From Thysanoteuthis rhombus (lineage: Eukaryota; Mollusca; Cephalopoda; Oegopsida; Thysanoteuthidae), in NCBI GenBank assembly GCA_963457665.1, contig OY735222.1, forward strand, positions 41,282,398 through 41,346,397: DNA of 64,000 nucleotides, written 5' to 3'. A program made the translations under genes and the position numbers. The notes under the pieces are model-generated. The model was not told the origin of the DNA, ran no database searches, and saw only the letters and a program-made list of their open reading frames with translations. Below, piece after piece: positions 1 to 11,760 of the stretch. Within the stretch, counting starts at the first letter, position 1; each line of letters opens with the position of its first letter.

Positions 1-240
1 GTCTTACTGAGTATTATTAACTTGTGTAGACAAGTGCCACCTCATACATTTTCCAGCTATGGTCATCAAATATTGCAACCGTTCAATCACAAACCTTTTC
101 ATTTCTCTGTTATTACTGGCCCGATTCGCGTAAGACTTTCACCACTTTTACAAATTTGACCCGAACAGAGATAATAGGTGAGCAAAAATTTGTTTAAAAG
201 TATTTGAAATCATCAAATTTCAGGGTTTCATTATCAATAT
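1..240 (-). repeat. Left inverted arm of a ~3.5-kb element
   Basis: Read on the minus strand, this stretch matches 3265-3490 on the plus strand over most of its length. Shared blocks include gatttcaa..tttt.aaacaaat (rc of 183-217 versus 3300-3325), ggtc.aatt.gt..aa (rc of ~125-165 versus 3356-3375) and atagctggaaaatgtat (rc of 44-62 versus 3450-3467). By eye identity is about 70-75 percent. The arm may continue beyond the start of the window. It is either a long terminal inverted repeat of a mobile element or one half of an inverted duplication. Confidence 0.6.
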
Positions 241-312
241 GCATATTCTCTGTTCTTCTTTATAAATAAAGATGGTGTCTTCATTTTCTTCTTCATTTTT
301 TCTTTGTTCTCT

Positions 313-455
313 TTTCTTCTTCTTCTTCTTTTTCTTCTTCTTCTTCTTCTTCTTCTTCTCCTCCTCCTCTTTCTTCTTCTTCTTCTTCTTCTTCTTCTTC
401 TTCTTCTTCTTCTTCTTCTTCTTCTTCTTCTTCTTCTTCTTCTTCTTCTTCTTCT
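313..455. repeat. (TTC)n / (GAA)n trinucleotide array
   Basis: About 45 TTC units with a few TTT and CTC interruptions. The array is homopurine/homopyrimidine with mirror symmetry, so triplex (H-DNA) formation is possible in principle. It produces spurious poly-Phe, poly-Leu and poly-Glu frames, which are not genes. It lies inside the inverted-arm element, between the left arm and the decayed coding segment. Confidence 0.95.
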
Positions 456-661
456 AGGGGTTTGGCAGGGAGCAGTCCCTTCCCTTCAAAGTTAGTGCTG
501 TTTGACCATTTTCTCTTTGCACCATGAAAATCGAATCTCATTCTGCTTTTTTCAAAATTTCATTTATCGCATGACTTTGGAAAACTTTTTGAATTCATTT
601 TCCACTCAAGCTATTTCCAAGTACAAGGCTCTGATTTAGGGACCACAAGATTAAATTCATA

Positions 662-2560
662 TTGCTTGAAAAATTAAATTTTTACAAAACTCCCCGGTCT
701 CTGGAAAATTTAATCTACTCCGATAAACAAGGTCTGTGGCATCTACATCTTAATATAGTGCAGAAACTCCATCCAGTATTTGCTGCATGGAGATCTAATG
801 TTTATGAAAGAGTAGCGTGTCGTGGAAGAGTCTCAGTATACATCTACAGCTGTTGCTTCAGATATGGCATGAGATCAAACTATTAATAGATCTCAAAAGA
901 CCTCATCAGACATCATAGGGCGTAGCAAACAAAAACAGTTTATAGCTGAAAGGGAGATCACACATCACGGGCGTCTCAGGATATCCAATCTATTTCAAGA
1001 AGTTACGGACTCCATTTTTGTCAAAGATTTCAACATTTGCCGCGATTTTTCTAAGACGGAAACCCGAGACTTAAAAGAAAAAAAAAAAAAAGGCAAACTA
1101 AATGTTTGAATATGATTTACAAGAAGGTATTCCATTTACTTTGATGTTTCGTCTTTTGCACAATATAGTTAGAAAAGCATTTGTTCCACGAGACACAAAG
1201 CGAAAGATTTTGAATGCATTCCAAACCGGCGATTATTTGCATTCTACATTGCCCGAAACAAAGTGAGAAAATAAAGCCACAAAGATCTCAAATACTATCC
1301 ACTAAGTATTGATTGGTATTTGATGAAACACCAATGAAAGGGAAATTCGTCAAAAGGAAGTCAGGCAGTTTAATCCATCGTAATGTACAAAGTGCTTAAG
1401 CACAGGAACATTACCAACGCGAAATGTTTCTGTATGATCTATCTGATAACCCTTCGATTGATTGATGAACAAAAGTTGATGACAAAACCACAAAGTCTCA
1501 ATTGCTAAGAGAGATAGAAGTCTCTTATTGTAGTACCATCAATGATAAACTGTTTCTGTCGAACGAAAAATAAAATTCTTATGTTGTGAATGTCATGAAT
1601 TCAGTGCAAAAAAGTTGATAAATGAACAGAAAACCTTCAGTTAAGTAGTTTCTATGATATTTCCATGTTTTCAGAAGATCAGAAAGAACAGTGCAAGAGT
1701 AGGTTATGTTTTTGACATGTATTTTACTGAAATCACCGAAACAGCCAAAACATTTACTGACACGGAGTTGGGACATTGTTATAGATATCATTCACATTTC
1801 CGAAGGGGTTCTATTGAATGTCCATTTTTGCAGTTTCTGGGGATTATCAACGAACTAATTGATCTTACAAGATTTCTCTGTAAATAAGTTTATAGCTTAT
1901 TTGGTTCATAACTCATGCAGTACCAATCATGCATTCAGCGCCTTTTCTGGTGATGTAGGCAATGAAATGTCATTCAGCTTTACATCTGTGCAATATGGTA
2001 TCAAAATAAACCATAAGGAAATAAATGGTTTGTCGACTGAGAAAACTGACTCAAGAATGATGATTCATGCAAAACATGCATCCCAACATAGGTTGACAAG
2101 AATCTTTATTGTTGGTAGTGACACTGACATAAAAGTTTTTGCTTCGTTCCGCTCTTCATCGACTTGGTGTATAAGAAATCTGATTGCACACTTGAGTAGG
2201 TGATTCCAGATGACTTTTCTTTTCATGAAACTTATCAAGAAATGGGACAAGACTTATGCTCTACTTCCGGCCACCCACGCACTATCCGGAGCTTATTTTT
2301 GAAAAACTTGGGTGTCCCCTGATTGGAGAGATTGAAAGAAGTCTTCAGCCTGCTGAAGTATACGTCGAGCTGTTATTACTAAAAGGGTCATCTTGCAAGT
2401 CTTTTGATGAACTCAGATTATGTCTATACCACCATAGACAGAAACCAGATATCAAAGTTTTCTCAAACACAAGTAGATGTGCCTTGGAGCTTATACTTAT
2501 ATATCTACTTTCAACATCACCATCTTCACAGCTTCATTGTACACTAACACCCCTGTGAAT
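662..2560 (+). pseudogene. Decayed 'THAL' repeat-ORF copy
   Basis: Several plus-strand open pieces line up in one order but in shifting frames: 662-886 (with GLWHLHLNIVQKL), 1102-1266 (with FEYDLQEGIPF), ~1690-1890, 1859-2203 (with IVGSDTDIKVFA), ~2245-2300 (LLPATHALSGA) and 2256-2558 (KSFDELRLCLYHHRQKPDIK). From memory, this set of motifs (SEEADQR-like, [A/S]DTD, PATHAL[T/S]G, KSFDELR) in this order marks a very abundant, functionally uncharacterised predicted protein of aquatic invertebrates, usually 600-1000 residues long. Here it is broken by stop codons and frameshifts, with no intact start or end, so it is dead. The Asp-rich block resembles a nuclease-like acidic motif, but no activity is claimed. 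It sits between inverted arms at 1-240 and 3265-3490, which suggests a mobile origin. The family assignment rests on recall and needs a protein search. Confidence 0.6.
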
Positions 2561-3264
2561 ATGAAGTAAAAGAAAAAAACCTAATCAACTTGGAATACAT
2601 TCCAATGACTTTATATGAACTTGCAACTATTGAAGATGGGCCAAATCCTCATTTACTTATAGCGTAAATTAGATTGTCTGTTGCTCCTTCTGCAAATATG
2701 AAAGTGTAAACAGGTTGCTTACAACTTTCAAAAATCCCTGAAATCTTGACATTTCAAACATTCTTTGAAATCATTCATCTTTATACTATATTTTATCTCA
2801 CAATGAAAGATTAAGGAATTTTTTCATTGTATTGAAATCATCAAAAATGTAAAAAAAAAAAGAAGCAATTATCACATCATTTGTTTTAACGTTATATCTA
2901 TTATCAAATATTACGGCATGCAAAACACGCTAAGCTCTGTCCCGGGAAGCAGACGCACTTTCAGTTGTTTACTAATGTTACTGTGCAATTCAAATAATGT
3001 AAACAGCCAGCCTCTATAGGGTTATTATAGATTTGAAGAGATAAGAGTATTGAAATGATCAGATTGCGTGGAAGGCTATGAAGATCAAAGAAATTTGAGC
3101 GGGGTTTTTCTCAATTTTTTCAGGACTATGCCCGCGAGAGTTGAGGCTCGTCTCATGGATCTTGTATGCAGGTGGATACAATAACTACAACATATTGACT
3201 ATGATTCAATGCAAATCGGTCACTATTAATAGAGATATGACAAGTTTCGTGATCAAGTGACTAT

Positions 3265-3490
3265 CATAGCCCTGATTACGATTACCAGAAAATTGGAGAT
3301 TTCAAGTATTTTCAAACAAATCTTTCACTTTTATCTCTCGTATTATATCCCCGGGGTCGAATTAGTTGAAATAGGGGAAGTTCCATGCGAGTAACGGCAA
3401 GTAGTATCAGAGATTTATTTTTTATCAAAGGCTGCCATATTTGATGACATCATAGCTGGAAAATGTATCGGTTGGTAAATGTCCACCACA
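3265..3490 (+). repeat. Right inverted arm of the ~3.5-kb element
   Basis: This is the reverse-complement partner of 1-240. The best block is ttgatgacatcatagctgga (3440-3459) against rc of ~48-70. The match extends through 3300-3380. Between the arms lie the (TTC)n array and the THAL-type pseudogene. No clear target-site duplication could be judged, because the left outer boundary is at or beyond base 1. Confidence 0.6.
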
Positions 3491-5570
3491 GTCAAAAATG
3501 CTTACCAAGAAACTTATAATGCATTTCTGAGAAAACCAAATCTCGATACTTGAACTTTTCTGCAGAACTTTAACTGAATGCAGCAATATAACCAGGTGAT
3601 GTTTTGGTCATTCAGTCTGATAGGTAATCATAGCAAAGGAAAACATAGATAATCGTTGCATTTCAAGGGATATTAGGAATCACCAGTATATGTTGTGTTG
3701 GGTCAATCAATCAAAAAGTTGGAAAAATAGTCTTCAATGAATGAGTTACTCAGCATTTGTTGGGCTTTGATCACTAAAAGAAATATCTGAATTTTGAAAA
3801 GACAGCTGGGCACAAACTGGTGGCCAAAATAACATGAAGTTCCATTGCATACTAAAGTTCAGATAGATAGATAGATAGATCGATATGAATGTCACAACAC
3901 ATGAATAATCTTGACCCATAAACAGTGTTTCAACCAGTTTGTTGTGAGTTGCGATGATGGATAGAATTAAAAAAAATATATATATTTTTCAAAAACGTAT
4001 CTACTTATTAGAATGAAATAAACCTGAACGTATATGTACAGTGTATTTTCGTCACTATGAAAATCTTGTCAATTTAGCTCATTCTCTAAGACAGCCTCCT
4101 TGGGCTCATTTGGCCCATTGTTCAAAGGCAAATGTATAATTTACCTATCGGATTACACCCATCATTTTGGTGAGGATTGTTCTTATTCTTGTTACGGTAT
4201 GGAAAACAAAGTCAACTTCAGACTCTATACTGAAGTTCAACAAAATGTTGGATTTTTAGAGATAATCTACACAATTTAATTTTACAAAGTTGATTTTCTG
4301 TTGATATTTCCTGCTTGTCAGAGTCAAACACAACAGTAAAGGATGAGTTGGACTCGTGAAATTCCTACTTGGATTGATAACTAAAATTATCCACTGATTC
4401 ACATACCTATATCTCTACCATACGATGCCTGTACATTTTCATTCTCTCCCATAACCCTTCCAATCTTCGGTTCAGGTCCACGAGTTTATCCATGTGTTAG
4501 TTAAATATGTCAAAATCTTCTTACCTCTTGTGTACACTACCAAAGTTTCCTTTTGTACTCTCATTTCGTACCTTCTAATTAAACTACCAAACTTTCCTCC
4601 TCCCTCTTCCTACCCTTCAATGACATAATGTCTTTATCATTCAGTTTATGGTAAAAAATTTTTTTTTAAAATAACACGGAGAAAATAAAGTAACGTGTTT
4701 TCATGAGAAAATAATCTGGTTTGCTTCAACAAATATTAAAACGAATATTTCTATAAACTTGTAATTCTGCGACGTATCAAAGTAAGGAACAACAAAAATC
4801 CATCGAACGAATCAAATTTACTCATTCCAAAATCTTTTCTCGTGATTAGTCGTTTTTTTTACCAATCGACCAATGAGACTGCAACGGTCGTAAACGTGAC
4901 AAGCGTTTTTTTATAGTATGATGATAACCATTTTTGCTTTTGCTACTTGTCGTTTCAGGCTAAACGATTGCAACTTTATAGGACTCAGGGGAAGTTTTAG
5001 CTAGAGTTTCCTGAAAAATGTTTTATAGGCCATAAAATAAGATATTTCAGTGTTCAACCCCAATTTGTTTTTCTATCACTTTAAGAAATTGGGGTCAACC
5101 TCCAGACTAAGCTTATCTTAAATAACTAGTTTTTTGACCTAAAGTCAGGGCTGACTTATAGCTTTGTAATCGGTATGACAATTATTCCCAATAGTTTTCT
5201 GCTTCAATGTAAAAGCTATATTTATCAAAATATCTTTATCCTCGGTAACAAATAAATCGTCCTTATTATAGCTTTGAGAAGTATTCAAAATAGCTGATTT
5301 TTTCATGTATCACGAGAGGCATTGGACAATGTCACAATAACTTTGAAAACTGATATGTTTTCGGATAGGTTATTCAGTTTTTGAGCTATTTCTGCTGGCA
5401 GGCAATGTGTCATGTGTGTCATTTACTACTTTTTATAAGTAGAAATAGCGTTATTTTTTCCGTTTTTCCTTTCAAAATCCCACTTCAAACAGGTTTCTAT
5501 TAGTGAGTTCAATTCTTGATGTAAGCTCATGCCCCTAGATGGCGCCTGACTACATTCATGCTTGTTTTTG
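3491..5570. other. AT-rich DNA without recognisable gene
   Basis: There is no credible coding frame on either strand. A short (AGAT)n run lies at 3861-3884 and A/T homopolymers are common. The stretch 4070-4350 has uneven composition and may be an old repeat, but no family could be recognised. Confidence 0.6.
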
Positions 5571-5571
5571 T

Positions 5572-5735
5572 GAAAATTCAGATTTTTAGTTTCAACAAAC
5601 GATGAGAGAAGTGACTTATTCATTGATCATACCCTTTTAAATAATTTTGATTGAACATCCCCAACATACTGGCAGAAGACACTGGTTACGTGACTGTTTC
5701 TATTAAGGGACCAACCAGGCCTGTTATCTTGAATT
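5572..5735 (+). mobile_element. Interspersed repeat family B, copy 1 (3' part)
   Basis: It carries the family B right-hand signature: a gagagaagt..cttattcattgatca block, then ctggcagaagacactggtt and a gtgactgtttctatta tail. These align with copies at 18140-18296, 22855-22945, 27060-27172 and 58880-59008. Only the 3' half is recognisable. The family is unclassified and no coding capacity is seen. Confidence 0.6.
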
Positions 5736-6595
5736 TTAGATTTCTTGGTTTTTGTATTGGATGCTATTTCCATTGTCATGACTATGAAAGAAAACCAATC
5801 TGAAATGTTATTACTTAGAAATGTTGTACAATGGACTCCCGTTATTTCGGCAACTTCATTGATTTGAATGTGCCGGTATATCGAGTTTGACGTTATAACA
5901 GGTTGATTGTGTACGGAGTGTATCAATAATGAGAAAGCTGAATGCACACGCAAAATGACCCCTTTTATAACTCTTTCACAGTTTTGTAGCTCATATTACT
6001 TGAATGAAATTTCAATATCCCCTGTTATTAGGGCACCTCAGAGATTCAAGTGTCGTTAAAACGTGTACAGTAAGAATGAGAGACTAAGAGGTACAAACGA
6101 AAATGATTTTTTTTACCCTTTCACGGTTTAATGTCCAATATATGACGTAGGTCTGCAAATAAAATGAATGCACTAGAATATTTTGATATACAAAGACAAA
6201 CATGCTGTCAGAACGTATCTCATGAAATGGTATTGTTAGAACAAAAAATTACAATAGTTAACTGCCGTATGTTTTTTAGATATTTCCAACACTATTTCAT
6301 TATCCAACATTGGGCTGAACAGTCATTAAAATTCTATTGTAAGCAGATGCTATTGAGTGTTTTTTGTTTCCTTTTCAGTGGATGGGACGATGGCTTTTGA
6401 GAATGAGTGACTAAACCAGGGTTCTTCACAGAATTTTGATCAAGAACCAGTTTAATATTACATTATAACCTCACGACCACTAAGGTTAAAGAATGAACTT
6501 GATATAACTAAAGTGCTAATCGTGTTCGTTCCAAAGGCATGTGTTAAATATACTTGCGATGTTGAGTTAGTTTTGCCCACAAATCCTCTCCTTTG

Positions 6596-6638
<43 letters not shown>

Positions 6639-6925
6639 TTTTTAACGTCCGTCGTTGGACATAGACCTTCCCCAGGATTCACCACACTTCTCTATCATGG
6701 GAATTGCGGAGCCAGTACTTTAAGGCCCAAATCATTTTTTTAAAAATTTTAAGTGGTTAAAATCGAGAGGGAACATTTCCCCTCTTTTTTTTCAAAATTA
6801 ACCCCGTTTGTCTTGCTTGTCTCTCCATCTAATATTCTGCTGGCCTCGGTTCCACATATGATATCCGGGAGATCCATGTCGTGAGTCGCGATGTCCATTT
6901 CCCATTTAACCTCTGTTGTCGTTTT
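6596..6925 (-). mobile_element. RTE-type retrotransposon 3' end with (ATG)n tail
   Basis: The minus strand carries the extreme C-terminal coding and 3' end of an RTE-clade non-LTR retrotransposon. It runs from about 6925 (remnant of the IV.HDMD.RDH..NRGRQNIRWRDE type block) to cctggggaaggtctatgtcc (6660-6679 read as complement), then ends in a (ATG/CAT)n run at 6596-6638. A low-complexity stretch near 6730-6800 interrupts it. It is severely 5'-truncated, as is usual for dead-on-arrival LINE copies. The poly-Met frame across the tail is an artefact. Confidence 0.65.
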
Positions 6926-6929
6926 CAAC

Positions 6930-8685
6930 CATGCTAAGACAACTGTCACTGTCATGATTTAATAGTTTAACAAAGAAAGTATCAGGGACGAAAATAGATT
7001 TTTATTCTCAGATGCTCAGTTGACGGGGTTGGGGTCTGAATAAGCTGTAGGTTGGAAAATCATTTAATAAACTGCATCGGTGTGGATAGGCGTGCGATAG
7101 AAAACAATAGCCACTGATACAGTTTATTTGGATCTACTTAGACGATGATAGTATTTATAAACACTATTAGTTTAACTAAGTTCTCCCCCTTTCCTAGTTC
7201 ATAACAGTTGTCTTTTGATGAGAAAATTTTGACAAATCTGTAGGTGTCTTCCTCCAGCTATTAGGGATGGGGAATCATAGATTAACTCGTAAAATCAATT
7301 AACGGGGTCCTAATAAGAGTGAGGGAAGTTTACAATTTTTGTACGAAATCAATAAGTAATAGTATATATATTCACGTAGGGGTACGAGCCAGAGCAGTAA
7401 GGTTGCACTTGCCCCTTTCCTGCAATATGGGCAAACCAGTGTACATTCGGGAGCATATCAAGCCCTATGCCCCTTAACCAAAGGGTTTCAACCCACCTAT
7501 TTGTATTCATTTTTCAAATACTTATTATTTCATGTTTTCAAAATCTTTCTCGCTCAATCTTTACTTATTTATTGGGAACCTGCGACTTGGTCATCAAGAA
7601 CTTGCAACCTACTATTGGATCCGGAGCTATGGTTTTCAATCATCCTATATCTTATTGGACAATCCCATATTTAGTTCACTATCCTCTATTCTATATTAAT
7701 GCATAAATGTCCTATATTCCAATATCTTGTCTTGATCGTTGATGGAATTCAAGACGTTCGCGCACCGGTAACTAAAAACCAGAATTTTGCCTATTAGCAT
7801 GTTAGTGTTATTATTGTAGAGACTAAACCGGAAATTTCTACTTCGGCGGCTAAATGAATACTGAATAATGAGAACAAGTAAATGAGTCTGAACTTAGAGA
7901 CTTCCGGTTCCCAGTAGAGACGATCAAAAAATGTCGTTCAATACGTGTCCGAACACAATTTAGTACAGCACGTAGTCAAAGGCTTACAGCAACTTGTGAG
8001 AATTAATCATAATGAAGTGGGTTTGTGAAAGCCATTCATAATAACATTTTGAATAACTTAATTCTTGAGTCGATTCTGGGCTTGATTGGCACGTAAATAG
8101 CCAACATATTTCGTCTCAGAGTTATTGCAAGACCCAGTACTTTGAAGAACCATGCAGTAACCATCAGTGCAGATGCTTTACCACCTTCTGTGACCACTTT
8201 ACCACTAATGCAAGGATTACACAACATTCTCTAAAAAGAGAATAATCTGAAGAGCAATGGCTTCAGAAATACAGTAAGCTCTGCTTGAAACTGATCTCGA
8301 TTTAATGACACTTGCATTCTGAGGGGACTTTTGGTTTTATATTCTCGCAAGATTTTTGTTAGATAATAGTTTGCAGCCATAGTGCATGGAGATTGTAGTG
8401 CAGTATTTTAAAACCTAAAATCATGAAACCATTAAAATGACGCTGCTTGAAGTAACACTGAGCATTAGACTGTGAAATGTTAAAAAGTCATTTTTGTTAT
8501 GTTCTTTTGGTTTTCCATCATTATTGCACTTTGTGTAAAATCCATTCGTTATAACGGCAAATTCGTTACAATAGCATCCCCCGAGGTTGCTGTAATAATC
8601 GGGGTATACTGTAGCTTAGGAGATTAGCACTTTTATTATTGTTCTTAATAACCCGAGCACCCAAAACAGGGCCTTTTCACTTCAG
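6930..8685. other. AT-rich DNA without recognisable gene
   Basis: No supported gene. A minus-strand frame at 8036-8227 (ISGKVVTEGGKASA..) was considered as a possible Tigger-like transposase shadow, but the similarity is too weak to call. The rest is unique-looking AT-rich DNA. Confidence 0.55.
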
Positions 8686-8689
8686 ATTG

Positions 8690-9150
8690 AGGATTGGGTG
8701 ATCAGTTTGTAATCGAAGTAGGTCTGATTAGTCACACAGTAGCAAACCATTGCGTAATCAATGTCTTTTTTCAACATGCCTTGTTAGGGGTGATCAGTTA
8801 AAAGAGGTGTGATCATTCAATAAGTCATCTTTCTCGTCTTTTGTAGAGGAATGATCGCTTAAAATGTCAAAATTATCAAAAAACAAGTTTGGTTGCTGCA
8901 GGAGACAAAATAAGGGATCAAGATAGCATAAATCTACACTGTAAATAAGATCTACACTAAAGACTTATTTAGGATGCAGAGTGTCAAAAACAAAAAAAAT
9001 AGTCTTTTTCTGGATCCATTAAGGAGTAAATGTTTGAAATTTTAGTCCTCTAGCGCCATCGATCAGACCTGTACAAGTCATACATACATAGCAAGCCAGC
9101 CAGTCAGCAAAACCAACTTGAAAACTTTGTTGACAATTTGGTGACATATC
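8690..9150 (-). mobile_element. Family B, copy 2
   Basis: A near full-length copy in reverse orientation. It begins with ggtctgattagtcac (the rc of the family 3' tail) and then passes through ggggtgatcag, the ttaggagtaaatg.ttgaaattttagtcctcta block and the tacatacatagc.agcc.gtcag block, ending in gttgacaattt. Copies at 20436-20857 and 62942-63375 share this order. Confidence 0.65.
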
Positions 9151-10905
9151 GATTGACGGGTTTTGCCTGGGGATTACTTCACGATATATCTCTTAATATT
9201 TCCCTTCAAAGCCCGCATCCCGATGGAGAGAAAGCCCTGCCATGGAAATGAGATAACAGCAAAAAATGACACCTCACGATAGACTCTACTATCAGAAACC
9301 TTGTGGGGCATGGTTTGAATTGAAGAGTAAGGCTATCATCTAAGAGTAAAATTTCACCGTTGTTGGAGAAAATCTTTTCTCAACCTTAGAAGGTTATAAC
9401 CATTGCTAACAGGTTAGTGAAAGGGAAAACCTTGTAGCGGTTGTTCTTACCAATGCTAGTATTAGTGGACTAGTTGATGTACTAGCTCGGTATAGCACAA
9501 GATTGCTTTTGTTGTGCGCCCATTTTGGTTTACGTTTATGTGTGTTACCTGCTTGATAGACGTGGCTCTTTGCAAGGTGCATGAAGTAGGTATCTATCAA
9601 ACTCACCTTAGTCCAGCACTAGGACACAAATGTTTGGCAATTAGAGATGTATCAAGATTGCTTAATCACGAATAGAAAAAAATAACTCAAAGACTTCATA
9701 TGTTGGTTGTATTAGAACATTTCCGGGTTGCCTTAGTCTTTGCCGCAGGCATCAGGTGTATCCCTGTCAGGATTTAGGCAATAGGATGATGCTGTTTGAG
9801 AAAAAGTTCCTCACTTACCAATATAGAATGAAAAATGAAATATGAAAAAAAATATATTGATTGAATTTTTTTTTCTTTCGGATCATAAGCCCAAATTATG
9901 ATTAATCAAACACAACTAGAAAAATGCTTAAATGAAAAATGTTTTATTCAATATTTCTGTTTTTAATTCCAAAAGTTAAATTCCCAATTCGAGTAGTTCT
10001 GGAGTGCTTCCCGGAAAGTGAAGGGTAAAAATGATAAATATCTCGAGGGAAGTGTATGTTAAATTCATGGAAATCCATAAAAGCAGAAAATTATAAATTA
10101 AATGAATTATGAAAATCGTAAGAATTTAGAAAAAAATCTTTTTTTCTCGATATTATAATGGACAAACAATGAAAAACAATTGTCATTTAATGATTAAGTA
10201 TCGAAAATTCTATTGATATCAAATTATATGCTAATTTTTGTTAGATTATCAAATTTTTCAGGTATCGATTTTCCGGTAATATTGCGTCCATATTGTTTCA
10301 TAACTATTAAGAAATGCTGAAAAATTGGTGTTTGTAACAGCACTCCTAATGATCTTATATATAATGATTTGGGTTGCCTACTTTGAAGAAAATGTTTTTG
10401 TCGCGTCATTTCAATTTCTTCATAAAATTTTAGATGAATATTCGTGATAAATCTCCTCAAAACCAGTCTCCGATAAATTACTCTCGACGAATAACACTTG
10501 AATTCAGCATTATCTGCAGCTTTATTTGGAAGTTATCTTGTAATCAAATAATAATATAAACCACCAAAAACAGTAGAAATTTAACTTTCACGGTAAGACA
10601 ATCATTATAAATATGTGATTTACCGTAAATTTAACCCAGATCTCAGTTCACGAAATCTCTCAGCTCAACATGTTCATAAGCTATGTGGTTCAAAACTTGG
10701 ATGCCAATAGAAGAAGGTCATTGGATCGGCCATATTAGACGAAAAAGGCACCGTAAAAAATGCTAGATATTTTATAGAACATGATTGAGTATGTTTATAC
10801 CATCTTTGGGTAAACTGTCGTCATACGTCAATATCAATAAACAGTTATATAGATTAGATGAATATCCTCTGCACTTGAATTGCATGGGGCCGTTATAGAT
10901 ATGCT
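9151..10905. other. AT-rich DNA without recognisable gene
   Basis: Very AT-rich, especially 9830-10640, with short interrupted frames only. No repeat family was recognised. Confidence 0.55.
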
Positions 10906-10909
10906 TATC

Positions 10910-11000
10910 CCTCTCCCTCTCTCTGTCCATCTGTCTGTCTGTCAGTCCGTCTCTGTCTCTGTCTCTCTCTGTCTCTCTCTCTCTCTCTATATATATATAT
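10910..11000. repeat. Compound (CT)n(TA)n microsatellite with (CTGT) units
   Basis: CT repeats interspersed with CTGT/CTGTC units run into a short TA run at 10987-11000. Frames through it (Arg/Asp/Glu alternations) are artefacts. Confidence 0.9.
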
Positions 11001-11329
11001 GAATTGATTTGATTGTATGATAACAAATTGAAAAATCAAATGTAACTCTTGCAACGTTTTTTTCGTAAAAAAAATCAATAAAAATAGAACGTTTCCATTG
11101 CATGTTTTAACGATTTGAAAGAAAATTTCCATACACATAAATTGATACGTACAACAGAATATGTACTCAGTGTAAATCGGAAAACGCAAAGCTACAGGAA
11201 GTAGACCATTAGATCTACCAAGAACGACAACTCTCCATGAAATCCTCGAAAGGAGAAATCAAGTGAATAATCATTTTTGGATCGTGCTCAGCGTTCAAGA
11301 ACGATAAAGTCTAATTAGACCCGAAAAGA

Positions 11330-11760
11330 ATCCAAAATCCAACCAACACCTCTTTCTAGTAGTCACCTTTATACCTAGAGTATCGAATCAAACCAAAAGA
11401 TCGACCCTGGGACTGAGAACCATGCAAAGTGCTCAGGAGAGAATCATGGTATACCTCACATGGAGAGATCACAGAACAGTGCAGTATTTTAGAGGGAAAC
11501 CAGGAGTCAGTGATTTCATAGAATCCATAAATAAATTCAAATGGCAATGGGCTTGTCGTGTGGCCAGAATGTTAGACAACGGCTTGACATCCTGACTCAC
11601 AACATGGATGCTCAGAAATCACATACAAAATCGTAGCCAGCGGAATATTAGATGGCGAGCCGAACTACACAAGTTCCCAAATTATTGACCCTGAGACACC
11701 CATGAAATGAGCAGAATCTTGAGGAAGGTCTATGTCCAACGACAGGCGTTAAAAATGATG
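11330..11760 (+). mobile_element. RTE-type retrotransposon 3' coding end
   Basis: Plus-strand translation gives a degraded C-terminal reverse-transcriptase tail: AQERIMVYLTWRDHRTVQ, then KWQWACRVARMLDN, then NIRWRAELHKF, then ..RILRKVYVQRQALKM, ending in a short atgatga run. This is the W.WAGHVAR..D.RW / RG..RW.D signature that I know from the end of RTE-clade ORFs. Internal stops (after CRVARMLDNGLTS and within the RW.AELHKF..Y part) show it is dead. It is the only RTE fragment in the window on the plus strand. Confidence 0.7.

Noticed and set aside
272-541. Poly-Phe, poly-Leu and poly-Glu open frames
   Set aside because: Translations of a (TTC)n array in different frames, with no flanking coding context.
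6458-6685. Minus-strand frame with a run of Met residues (a similar one at 52702-53043)
   Set aside because: Translation of the (ATG)n tail of RTE fragments.
8036-8227. Possible Tigger/CENP-B-like transposase shadow on the minus strand
   Set aside because: Only a loose SGK..TEGGKASA resemblance. No DDE motif or helix-turn-helix could be followed.
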